A stretch of DNA of 64,000 nt from Plantibacter flavus. Its GTDB lineage: Bacteria > Actinomycetota > Actinomycetes > Actinomycetales > Microbacteriaceae. This document shows, one piece after another, positions 43,711 to 51,727 of the stretch (its first letter is position 1; each line of letters begins with the position of its first letter). Below the pieces are notes generated by a model. The model ran no database searches. It saw only the letters and a list, made by a program, of their open reading frames with translations, and had not been told where the DNA came from. A program made the translations under genes and the position numbers. The DNA is taken from NCBI RefSeq assembly GCF_002024505.1, contig NZ_CP019402.1, forward strand, positions 2,542,001-2,606,000. The letters are read 5' to 3'.

Positions 43711-46496
43711 CTAGCCGCGCGGCTTCTCCTTCATTTCGATCGTCTCGATCTCGTCGCCGATCTGGATGTCGTTGAACTTGCCGAGACCGATACCGGCCTC
43801 GAAGTCCGTACGCACCTCGGTGACGTCGTCCTTGAACCGACGCAGCGATTCGATCGCCAGGCTGTCGCCGACCACGACGCCGTCGCGGATGACCCGCGCC
43901 TTGGCGTTCCTCGTGATCGTGCCCGAGCGGACGATGACACCCGCGATGTTGCCGAACTTGGAGGAACGGAACACCTCGCGGATCTCGGCGACACCGGACT
44001 GGACCTCTTCGTACTCGGGCTTGAGCATGCCGGTGAGGCTCTGCTCGACGTCCTCGAGTGCGTTGTAGATGACCGAGTAGAAGCGGACGTCCACACCCTC
44101 ACGGGCCGCGCGCTCGCGGGCCTTCGGGTCGGGGCGCACGTTGAACCCGATGATGATCGCGTTGTCGATCGTGGCGAGGTTGACGTCGGACTCGGTGACC
44201 GCACCGACACCGCGGTGGATGATCCGCAGCTGGACGCTGTCGTCGACGTCGATCTTGAGCAGCGACTCCTCGAGTGCCTCGACGGCACCGGAGACGTCAC
44301 CCTTGATGATGAGGTTGAGCGCCTCGACCTTGCCCTCTTCGAGTGCACGGGTGAAGTCCTCGAGCGAGATGCGCTTGCGGGCCTTGGCCAGAGCGGCGTT
44401 GCGCTCCGCGGCTTCACGCTTCTCGGCGATCTGACGCGCGGTGCGGTCCTCCTCGGTGACGAGGAAGGTGTCGCCTGCCCGAGGAACGCTCGAGAGGCCC
44501 TGCACCTGGACGGGACGCGAGGGACCCGCCTCGGCGACGGTGTCGCCGTTCTCGTCGACCATCGCACGGACGCGGCCGTATGCCGTACCGGCGACGATCG
44601 CGTCACCGACGCGGAGGGTACCCGACTGGATGAGGACGGTCGCGACGGAACCGCGGCCCTTGTCGAGCTTGGCCTCGATGGCCACGCCGCGTGCGTCCTT
44701 GTTCGGGTTGGCGCGCAGGTCGAGACCGGCGTCCGCAGTGAGCAGCACGGCGTCGAGGAGGTCCTTGATGCCGGTGCCGGCACGAGCCGAGACGTCGACG
44801 AACATGACGTCTCCGCCGTACTCCTCGGCGACGAGACCGTACTCGGTCAGCTGCTGGCGCACCTTGGCCGGGTTGGCATCGGGCTTGTCCACCTTGTTGA
44901 CCGCGACGACGATCGGCACGTTGGCCGCCTGCGCGTGGTTCAAGGCCTCGACCGTCTGCGGCATGATGCCGTCGTCCGCCGCGACCACGAGGATCGCGAT
45001 GTCGGTGACCTGCGCACCACGAGCACGCATGGCGGTGAACGCCTCGTGACCCGGGGTGTCGATGAAGGTGATCGGACGCTCGATGCCCTCGTGTTCCGCG
45101 ACGACCTGGTACGCACCGATGTGCTGCGTGATGCCACCGGCCTCGCCGGCGACGACGTTCGCGTTGCGGATGGCGTCGAGGAGGCGCGTCTTACCGTGGT
45201 CGACGTGACCCATGACGGTGACCACGGGAGGACGGATGGCGAGGTCCTCGTCGGACTCGTCCTCCAGCTCCTGGTCGAGGTCGATGTCGAAGCCCTCGAG
45301 GAGCTCCCGGTCCTCGTCCTCGGGCGAGACCATCTGGATCTTGTAGCCGAGCTCGGAACCGAGCACGTCGAAGGTCGCCTCGTCGAGCGACTCCGTCGCC
45401 GTCGCCATCTCACCGAGGTGGAACAGCACGGTGACGAGGTTGCCGGGGCTGGCGTCGATCTTGTCGGCGAAGTCCGAGATGGACGCGCCACGACGCAGAC
45501 GGATGATGGTGTTGCCATCGCCGCGCGGGACGCTCACGCCGCCGAGCGACGGGGCTTCCCGCAGCTCGAATTCGGCCCTCTTCGTCCGCTTCGACTTGCG
45601 TGCCTTGCTCTTGCCGCCACCGCGACCGAAGGCACCTGCGGTACCACCGCCGGGTCCGCGACCACGACCGCCGCCGCCACCGGGGCGACCGGCGAATCCA
45701 CCGGCGGGTGCACCACCGGGGGCACCGCCGGGACGGAAGCCGCCACCGGCACCACCGGGACGGAAGCCGCCGCCGCCGGCGGGACGACCTGCGCCACCCG
45801 GACGACCGGGGCCACCGGGACGCTGACCCTGGCCGACGCCCGGACGGGGCGAGCCGGGGCGCGGAGCCTGCGGACGCGGGATGTTGCTGGGGTTCGGACG
45901 CTGACCCATGCCCTGAGCCGCTGCGAACGGGTTGTTCCCCGGACGCGGCGTGCCGGTGGGGCGCTGGCCCATGCCCTGCGAGGACGCGAACGGGTTGTTC
46001 CCCGGACGCGGCGCACCGGGACGGGGCCGCCCGGCTTCGCGGCGTCGCCGGAGGGCGAGTCGCCGGCGGCCGGAGCCGCGGGTGCGGACGGTGCCGCCGG
46101 AGCAGCGGCCGCTGGTGCCTCCGCCGCGGGGGCGGGAGCGGGAGCGGGAGCGGGAGCGGCCGGAGCCTTCGGGCCCGGGGACGCCTGCTTCGGCGCAGGC
46201 GCAGCGGGCGCCTCAGCCTTAGGGGCGGGTGCCGCGGGGGCCGGAGCCTTCGGCGCTGCGGGGCCCGGGGTCGGAGCGCCGGGCGTGGCCGGACGCTTCG
46301 CCGGGGCGGCGGGGGCGGCTGACGCCTTCGCGCCCTCGGCCTCGAGGGCGGCGCGCAGCTTGCGGGCCACCGGTGGTTCGATACTGGAAGACGGTCCCTT
46401 GACGAACTCGCCCAATTCCTTGAGCTTCGCCATGGCGATCTTGCTGTCTACTCCGAGTTCGGATGCGATCTCGTGTACACGTGGTTTTGCAGCCAC
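43711..46496 (-). CDS. infB: Translation initiation factor IF-2, with apparent 1-bp frameshift
   Basis: Essential GTPase that brings initiator tRNA to the 30S subunit. The N-terminal IF2_N segment ([23 protein letters not shown]) starts at GTG 46496 behind AGGAG. An Ala/Pro-rich then Gly/Arg/Pro-rich linker follows, then the G domain with GHVDHGKT (about residues 430-437 of the repaired protein), DTPGHEAF and NKVDKPDA, domain II, and the C-terminal fMet-tRNA domain. The frame of the N-terminus is lost at a C4 run on the coding strand (46023-46026): after AKPGGP the expected [13 protein letters not shown] is found only one frame over. One extra base restores a 928-residue protein of normal length. 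Either the base was lost in sequencing or there is a true shift with internal initiation at ATG 45972. Confidence 0.93.
46023..46026 (-). other. Site of the apparent frameshift in infB
   Basis: The plus strand reads CGGGGCC; with five G instead of four, the Pro/Gly-rich linker repeats ([15 protein letters not shown]) stay in one frame from the start codon to the stop. The total span (2786 nt) is one base short of a multiple of three. Confidence 0.8.
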
Positions 46497-46536
46497 AATT
46501 CTCCTGTCTGAGCTTGCACCCAGGCAGGGGCAAGCG

Positions 46537-46582
46537 TTAGTGGTGGACGGTGCTCATTTCGAGCCGCTCATGAGTTGTCCAT
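46537..46582 (-). other. Chain of three mini-ORFs in the infB leader
   Basis: On the minus strand, ATG-MDNS-TGA (46568-46582), ATG-MSGSK-TGA (46554-46571) and ATG-MSTVHH-TAA (46537-46557) are linked by ATGA overlaps. They end 40 nt before the infB start. The first ATG itself overlaps the TAA of a preceding open frame (TAATG). A TACGAT -10 candidate lies at 46715-46720 (complement). The remainder of the 46497-46783 gap shows no gene I can support. Whether any is translated is unknown. Confidence 0.3.
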
Positions 46583-46783
46583 TAGCCGTTCAGCCTGTTC
46601 TCTCGGAATGCCGCACCCGGGTGGGGCGGCAGCAGGATGGAGGCCCGGGATCCGGGCCTGATACCTGCGGTGGGAAGCACGGTGTGCGCCGGAGCGCTCT
46701 CGCGTGCACTCACCATCGTACACCCCGACCCTGGGTGCGGGCTCACCACCGGGTCGTGAGCGGGTCGTTCCAGCCCGACGACG

Positions 46784-47053
46784 TCATTCAGCCGTGGGCG
46801 TGGCCGGTTCCGTCGACACGAAGGCCTGGACCGCCGACGCGTCGGGTCCCGCATGCAATCTGAGCGCCCTCGTGAACGCCCGACGCTGCACCGCCTGGTC
46901 GACGCACGCCGACGTCGGGTGCACCCAGGATCCGCGACCCGGCAGGCGCGCCGCGGCGTCGGGGACGAGCGCCCCTTCGACCGCGACGACGCGCAGCAGT
47001 GCCGAGCGCGGCTCGCGACGGCGACAGCCGACGCAGGTCCGCACCGGTTCCAT
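46784..47053 (-). CDS. ylxR: YlxR family RNA-binding protein (DUF448)
   Basis: An 89-residue basic protein encoded between nusA and infB as in most bacteria. The YlxR signature is clear: RTCVGCRRREPRSALLRVV near the N-terminus (with the paired Cys), LPGRGSWVHPTSACVDQAVQRRAF in the middle. Structures of relatives bind RNA, and the Bacillus/Clostridioides proteins influence RNase P or transcription. The ATG lies 5 bp after the nusA stop. A 287-bp gap, unusually long for this cluster, separates it from infB. Confidence 0.92.
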   Translation of the reverse strand: MEPVRTCVGCRRREPRSALLRVVAVEGALVPDAAARLPGRGSWVHPTSACVDQAVQRRAFTRALRLHAGPDASAVQAFVSTEPATPTAE

Positions 47054-47058
47054 CCGGC

Positions 47059-48060
47059 TCAGTCCGATTCGAGGATCGAGTCCGGCTGGATGTCGATCTT
47101 TGCGCCGGTGAGCTTGGCGGCGAGACGGGCGTTCTGCCCCTCCTTGCCGATCGCGAGCGACAGCTGGTAGTCCGGCACGAGCGCCCGGACGGCCTTGAGC
47201 GACTGGTCGATGACGTACGAGCTCGTGACCTTGGCCGGGGAGAGCGCGTTCGCGACGAACGTCGGCAGATCGGGCGAGTAGTCGACGATGTCGATCTTCT
47301 CGGCGCCCAGCTCGTCGGTGACCGCGCGGACGCGACGCCCGAGCTCACCGATGCAGGCGCCCTTGGCGTTGATGCTCGGGTCGTTCGCCTTCACCGCGAT
47401 CTTGGTCCGGTGTCCGGCCTCGCGAGCGAGTGAGACGATCTCGACGATGCCGGATGCGATCTCCGGGACCTCCAACGCGAACAGCTTCCGTACGAGTCCG
47501 GGGTGGGTGCGCGAGACGGTGATCTGCGGACCCTTGAGGCCCTTCGTCACGCTCGTCACGTACACGCGGATGCGCGCACCGTGCGGGTACTCCTCACCGG
47601 CCACCTGCTCCTCGGGCGGAAGGATCGCCTCGATGGTGCCGAGGTCGACGTGGATCATGCGCGGGTTCGGGCCCTGCTGGATGACGCCCGCGATGATGTC
47701 GCCCTCGCGGCCCTTGAACTCACCGAGGACGGCGTCGTCCTGGATGTCGCGGAGCCGCTGGAAGATGACCTGCTTCGCAGCGAAGGCGGCGATGCGACCG
47801 AAGTCGTCCGGCGTGCTCTCGGCCTCCCCGATCAGGACACCCTCGTCGTCGAACTCGGGCACGAACACCCCGACGTGGCCGGTCTTGCGGTCGAGGTGGA
47901 CGCGGGCCGCCGGGACGTCGCCGCGTGCGTTGGTGTCGGTACCCTCGGTGCTCTTCAGGTACGCACTCAGGATGGCCTGCTCGATGATCACGACGAGCTC
48001 CTCGAGCGGGATCTCCTTCTCGCGTTCGATCGACTTCAACAAACCGAGATCGATGTCCAT
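47059..48060 (-). CDS. nusA: Transcription termination/antitermination factor NusA
   Basis: A 333-residue RNA polymerase-binding factor that controls pausing, termination and antitermination. The N-terminal domain begins MDIDLGLLKSIEREKEIPLEELVVIIEQAI; an S1 domain (GDIIAGVIQQGPNPRMIHVDLGTIEAILPPEEQ) and two KH domains (VKANDPSINAKGACIGELGRRVRAV; LSLAIGKEGQNARLAAKLTG) follow. It lacks the C-terminal acidic repeats of E. coli NusA, as usual in Gram-positives. GAGGAGG stands before the ATG. rimP, which often precedes nusA, is absent; upstream lies a divergent sensor kinase. Confidence 0.95.
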   Translation of the reverse strand: MDIDLGLLKSIEREKEIPLEELVVIIEQAILSAYLKSTEGTDTNARGDVPAARVHLDRKTGHVGVFVPEFDDEGVLIGEAESTPDDFGRIAAFAAKQVIFQRLRDIQDDAVLGEFKGREGDIIAGVIQQGPNPRMIHVDLGTIEAILPPEEQVAGEEYPHGARIRVYVTSVTKGLKGPQITVSRTHPGLVRKLFALEVPEIASGIVEIVSLAREAGHRTKIAVKANDPSINAKGACIGELGRRVRAVTDELGAEKIDIVDYSPDLPTFVANALSPAKVTSSYVIDQSLKAVRALVPDYQLSLAIGKEGQNARLAAKLTGAKIDIQPDSILESD

Positions 48061-48153
48061 CGATGGCCTCCTCTATTCAACTGGTGGTGCCGCGGCAAGA
48101 CGTGCAGCGGCACGACGGGCATGCTGCTGCCGTGCTGCCGAACCCGTCTGTCT

Positions 48154-48182
48154 ACGGTACCGGATGCCGAGGGGTACGTCAT
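48154..48182 (-). promoter_or_regulatory. Promoter of the nusA operon
   Basis: Minus strand: -35 ATGACG (48177-48182), 17-bp spacer, -10 TACCGT (48154-48159). The transcript would have a leader of about 87 nt ending in GAGGAGG before nusA. Confidence 0.5.
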
Positions 48183-48267
48183 CCACCCAGCTGGGAAGCC
48201 GCCGCGCGTCCTCGAGGGGTGCCGCCCCGGCTCGACCGCGTCTCGGAGCGGGTGACATGATTGGCCA

Positions 48268-49977
48268 ATGGTCTTGGGCGAGCTGCGGAACGTCATGCGG
48301 AGCACGAGGGTGAGGATCCTCGTCGCGATCCTGCTCGCGACGACGCTCGCGATGACGCTCGTGGGCGTCTCCACCTACACGCTCGGCCGGCAGCAGACCC
48401 TCGCGACCATCGACGCCCGCCTGGAGCACAGCGCCGAGCTCATCGCCTTCATGGTGGTCGGTTCCGGCGACTCCGCCGACGCCCCGGCGACGAGCGACGC
48501 GGCCGTCGACGCCGTGATGCGACGCTGGATCTTCGCCGAGGACGAGACCGCCGTCGGCGTGCGCGCCGACGGCTCGACGGTCGCGCCCAGCGCCCCGTCC
48601 GCCTTCCGGCTGGACGACGACCCGCAGCTGCTCGACACCATCACGGCCCGCGCGTCCCGCGGCGTCGTCACGGGTGAGGCCACCGGTGACCGCACCGTGC
48701 GGTACGCGATCATCCCGGTGCAGGTCGTCGGCGACCCGAGTGCGGCCCACGTCGTCATCGCCACGGACGTGCACGCGGCACTCGCGGAGTCCCGAGGCAT
48801 CCTCGCCGTCGAGATCGTTGTCGCCGTGGTGTGCCTGCTCCTGCTCGGCCTCGTCGGCTGGCAGCTCGCGGGCGGACTGCTCCACCCCATCCGGCTGCTG
48901 CGGGACGCGGCGGCCCGCATCACCGAGTCGGACCTCGACGAGCGGATCCCGGTCGTCGGTCGCGACGACGTCTCGGAACTCACCACGACCGTGAACGGCA
49001 TGCTGGACCGGCTCGACGAGGCCTTCACCAGTCAACGCCAGCTGCTCGACGACGTCGGCCACGAGCTGAAGACGCCGTTGACCATCGTGCGCGGACACCT
49101 CGAGCTCCTCGATCCGTCCGACCCTGCGGAGGTGGCCGCCACCCGAGACCTCGCCCTCGACGAACTCGACCGGATGAGCTCCCTCGTCGCCGACATCACG
49201 GAGCTCTCGACGGCCGGACTCGCGTCGACCCTCGACCGGGAGCCGGTCGACATCGAGGCGTTCACCGCCTCGGTCCACGAGAAGGCCACGGCGATCTCGC
49301 CCGAACACGAGTGGACCCTGGGCGAGCAGGCCGCACTCACCGCCGACGTCGACGCCGGGCGCCTGGCCCAGGCCTGGCTGCAGCTCGCGGACAACGCCGC
49401 GAAGTACTCCCCGGCCGCGTCGACGATCGTGATCTCGAGCCGGTTCGACGAGTCGGACGACCCGGCGCTCGTGCTCTCCGTCGCCGACGACGGGCCCGGG
49501 GTGCCGGAGGCACTCCGCGAACGCATCTTCGACCGGTTCACCCGGGTGAGCGGTGGACGGGGTGTCGCCGGTTCCGGCCTCGGCCTGTCGATCGTGCAGG
49601 CGATCGCCGCGGCACACGGCGGATGGGCCGAGGTCGAGGACACGCAGCAGGCCGGCTCCCTCTTCAGCATCCGACTGCCGCTCGCGGTGGCGGACGACGA
49701 CGAGGGGTCCGACCCTGACCTCGACCTCGACCCGGACGAGACTGCGGCGATCCCCCGCAGCGCGATGGCCCAGGCGATCGCGCTGCGAGAGGCGCAGGCG
49801 GCTCAGGATGCCGCTGAGGCGCAGACGACCGCGGCGATGCAGGCCGGACCGACACCCGGTGATGCACGCCCCGCGAACGACGAACCACCACGCTCGCGAG
49901 CACCGTCCCCTGAGGACGACTTCCCGGACCTCGTCGACACCTCGGCTCGCCGGAGTGCGCCGGAGGACCACGCATGA
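48268..49977 (+). CDS. Sensor histidine kinase (HAMP-HisKA-HATPase)
   Basis: A 569-residue membrane sensor. Two membrane helices (about residues 18-40, ILVAILLATTLAMTLVGVS, and about 178-200, LAVEIVVAVVCLLLLGLVGW) frame an extracytoplasmic domain of about 135 residues. A HAMP domain, the phospho-acceptor His in LLDDVGHELKTPLTIVRGH (near residue 270), and the ATPase N-box (LQLADNAAKYSP), G1 (VADDGPGVP) and G2 (GSGLGLSIVQAIAAAHGG) boxes follow. After the catalytic domain there is an unusual, about 90-residue acidic/Ala-rich tail. It overlaps the response regulator gene by ATGA. CATGAT 6 nt before the ATG is a likely -10, so it too may be leaderless. Confidence 0.92.
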   Translation: MVLGELRNVMRSTRVRILVAILLATTLAMTLVGVSTYTLGRQQTLATIDARLEHSAELIAFMVVGSGDSADAPATSDAAVDAVMRRWIFAEDETAVGVRADGSTVAPSAPSAFRLDDDPQLLDTITARASRGVVTGEATGDRTVRYAIIPVQVVGDPSAAHVVIATDVHAALAESRGILAVEIVVAVVCLLLLGLVGWQLAGGLLHPIRLLRDAAARITESDLDERIPVVGRDDVSELTTTVNGMLDRLDEAFTSQRQLLDDVGHELKTPLTIVRGHLELLDPSDPAEVAATRDLALDELDRMSSLVADITELSTAGLASTLDREPVDIEAFTASVHEKATAISPEHEWTLGEQAALTADVDAGRLAQAWLQLADNAAKYSPAASTIVISSRFDESDDPALVLSVADDGPGVPEALRERIFDRFTRVSGGRGVAGSGLGLSIVQAIAAAHGGWAEVEDTQQAGSLFSIRLPLAVADDDEGSDPDLDLDPDETAAIPRSAMAQAIALREAQAAQDAAEAQTTAAMQAGPTPGDARPANDEPPRSRAPSPEDDFPDLVDTSARRSAPEDHA

Positions 49978-50654
49978 GCCGGATCCTGGTCGCCGAGGAC
50001 GAGACGCGGATCTCGGCATTCGTGAGCAAGGGCCTGCGCGCCGCCGGACACACGGCGGACGTGACGGTCGACGGCTCGCAGGTCGTCGAGCTGGCGGAGA
50101 GCGGCGACTTCGACCTCCTCGTCCTCGACATCGGCCTGCCCGGCGTCGATGGCTTCGAGGTGCTCAGACGGCTGCGCGACGACGGCAGCGAGCTCCCCGT
50201 CATCATCCTGACCGCCCGTGATTCCGCGCGAGACCTCGTGGCGGGCCTCGACGGCGGAGCGAACGACTACATGTCGAAGCCCTTCCGGTTCGAGGAGCTC
50301 CTGGCCAGGATCCGCCGACGCCTGGCCGAACGGGCTCCGGCGTCGACCACCGCCGTCCAGGAACGGTTGTCGGTCGGTCATCTGGAGCTCGAGCTGCGCG
50401 AACGACGCGTCCTCGTCGACGGGGTGCCGGTCGAGCTGTCCACCCGCGAGTTCGCCCTCGCCGAGGAGTTCTTCCGCCACCCGGACCAGATCCTCAGCCG
50501 TGAGGAACTCCTCAGCCGGGTCTGGGGCTACGACTTCGATCCCGGTTCGAACGTCGTCGACGTCTACGTGCGGTATCTCCGGAACAAGATCGGCAAGGAC
50601 GCCATCGCGACGGTCCGCGGAGCCGGCTACCGCCTCAGCACGAGAGCGCAGTAA
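49974..50654 (+). CDS. OmpR-family response regulator
   Basis: A 226-residue two-component regulator. The receiver domain has the acidic pocket EDE (residues 8-10), phospho-acceptor Asp52 in LLVLDIGLPG, Thr80 and Lys102 in YMSKPF. The C-terminal winged helix reads ELSTREFALAEEFFRHPDQILSREELLSRVWGYDFDPGSNVVDVYVRYLRNKIG. It pairs with the overlapping upstream kinase. The stimulus and targets are not evident. Its last codons (R-A-Q-stop) lie inside the left arm of a long hairpin repeat, an oddity shared with the next gene. Confidence 0.93.
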   Translation: MSRILVAEDETRISAFVSKGLRAAGHTADVTVDGSQVVELAESGDFDLLVLDIGLPGVDGFEVLRRLRDDGSELPVIILTARDSARDLVAGLDGGANDYMSKPFRFEELLARIRRRLAERAPASTTAVQERLSVGHLELELRERRVLVDGVPVELSTREFALAEEFFRHPDQILSREELLSRVWGYDFDPGSNVVDVYVRYLRNKIGKDAIATVRGAGYRLSTRAQ

Positions 50655-50697
50655 CCGTCGTCATTCCCCGCGGCTGACGACCGTTACTGCGCTCTCG
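50641..50697. repeat. Hairpin repeat, copy 1 (upstream of the DUF559-like gene)
   Basis: Two 23-bp arms, 50641-50663 and 50675-50697, start CGAGAGCGCAGTAAC and are complementary with one mismatch; the loop is 11 nt. The left arm contains the response regulator's TAA stop. A second copy with the same arm sequence lies at 51666-51724. Confidence 0.9.
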
Positions 50698-50753
50698 CGC
50701 GCAGCTGTGGACAACGTCGGACCCGGGGTCCGCCAGATTGCAAGAGTGAGGGG

Positions 50754-51680
50754 ATGCGACCCCCTCGACCGTTGCCCGCGCATCTCGTCGGCCGTGCGTT
50801 CACGACCGACGACGTCGGACTGCACGGCCAGTCGATCGGACGTCTGCGGGGCCGGGATCTCTCGGCCCCGCATCGCGGCGTGCGGACGGTCGACGTCGAT
50901 CTCGACACCGTGCGCGGAAGGTGCCGTGCGTGCGAACCGCTCCTCGGACGCTCGCGGGTCTTCAGCCACGTCACCGCGGCCCTGCTCCTCGACCTGCCCC
51001 TCCCACCCCGGGTCGCCTCCGCGCCGGAGCTCCATGTCGGTGCACGCGACGGGACGACGCCTCCCCGAGCGCGTGGCATCGTCGGCCATCGCCTGGCTCC
51101 CGAGACCGTCGTCGCCTTCGCCCATGGGCACCCGGTGACCACCGCACTCGACACCTGGCGTTCGCTCGCGGATGTCCTGCCACAGGAGGAATTCGTCGCC
51201 GTCGGGGACCGCATCGTGTCCGGCGTGCGGACGGGGACGGATCGGACCGATGTGCTCGCGTCCGTCGCCGATCTCCGGCAGGCGGCCCTCGAGCACCGAG
51301 GACGACGCGGGGCAGCTGCGCTCAGATGGGCCGCAGCACGCGTCAGGACCGGCGTCGACTCCCGTCCCGAGTCGCTCCTCCGCCTCGCGGTCGTCGATGC
51401 GGGGCTTCCCGAGCCGCTCGTCGGACACCCCGTCGTCGTCGATCACGGGGGCTTGACGCTTCACCCGGACCTCGCGGACACCCGCGCGCGACTGTTGTAC
51501 GAATACGAGGGCGACTTCCACCGGACCGAGCGCCACCGGTTCCGGGACGACATCCATCGGCGGGAACTGCTTGAAGACGCAGGGTGGCGGGTGATCCGCG
51601 TCACCGCCGACGACCTCTTCGCCCGCCGACAGCAGTTCCTCAGGCGGATCCGGCACCTCCACGCAGCGAGAGCGCAGTAA
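50754..51680 (+). CDS. DUF559/Vsr-like endonuclease-fold protein with AbiEi-like N-terminus
   Basis: A 308-residue protein. The N-terminal part (LVGRAFTTDDVGLHGQSIGRLRGRDLSAPHRGVRT) resembles the winged-helix start of AbiEi-like antitoxin-type proteins. The C-terminal 100 residues match the DUF559/Vsr restriction-endonuclease-like fold: SRPESLLRLAVVDAGLP, then HPDLADTRARLLYEYEGDFHR, where Asp, and Glu in YEYEG, would be metal ligands, and WRVIRVTADDLF at the end. No partner toxin gene follows. It ends in R-A-Q-stop encoded within the second hairpin copy. TTGCAAGAGT just upstream may hold the -10, again about 6 nt before the ATG. Function unknown; nuclease activity is inference. Confidence 0.75.
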   Translation: MRPPRPLPAHLVGRAFTTDDVGLHGQSIGRLRGRDLSAPHRGVRTVDVDLDTVRGRCRACEPLLGRSRVFSHVTAALLLDLPLPPRVASAPELHVGARDGTTPPRARGIVGHRLAPETVVAFAHGHPVTTALDTWRSLADVLPQEEFVAVGDRIVSGVRTGTDRTDVLASVADLRQAALEHRGRRGAAALRWAAARVRTGVDSRPESLLRLAVVDAGLPEPLVGHPVVVDHGGLTLHPDLADTRARLLYEYEGDFHRTERHRFRDDIHRRELLEDAGWRVIRVTADDLFARRQQFLRRIRHLHAARAQ

Positions 51681-51724
51681 CGGTCGTCATCCGGACGGGA
51701 AGACGACCGTTACTGCGCTCTCGC
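51666..51724. repeat. Hairpin repeat, copy 2 (downstream of the DUF559-like gene)
   Basis: Perfect 23-bp arms at 51666-51688 and 51702-51724 (GCGAGAGCGCAGTAACGG... and complement), 13-nt loop. The left arm contains the TAA stop of the DUF559-like gene; the right arm ends 3 bp before the proS stop, so it also sits between convergent genes and can act as a bidirectional terminator. Confidence 0.9.
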
Positions 51725-51727
51725 GGC

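Noticed and set aside
43483..46863. A 1126-codon plus-strand open frame opposite infB, with Gly/Thr-rich repeats at its end
   Set aside because: It is the mirror of the infB linker repeats and G domain; no ribosome-binding site, promoter or recognisable domain.
50641..50697. Hairpin copy 1 as an ordinary terminator only
   Set aside because: Location after the response regulator fits, but the same arms recurring at the next gene end, including the stop codon, call for a repeat annotation; no T-run follows.
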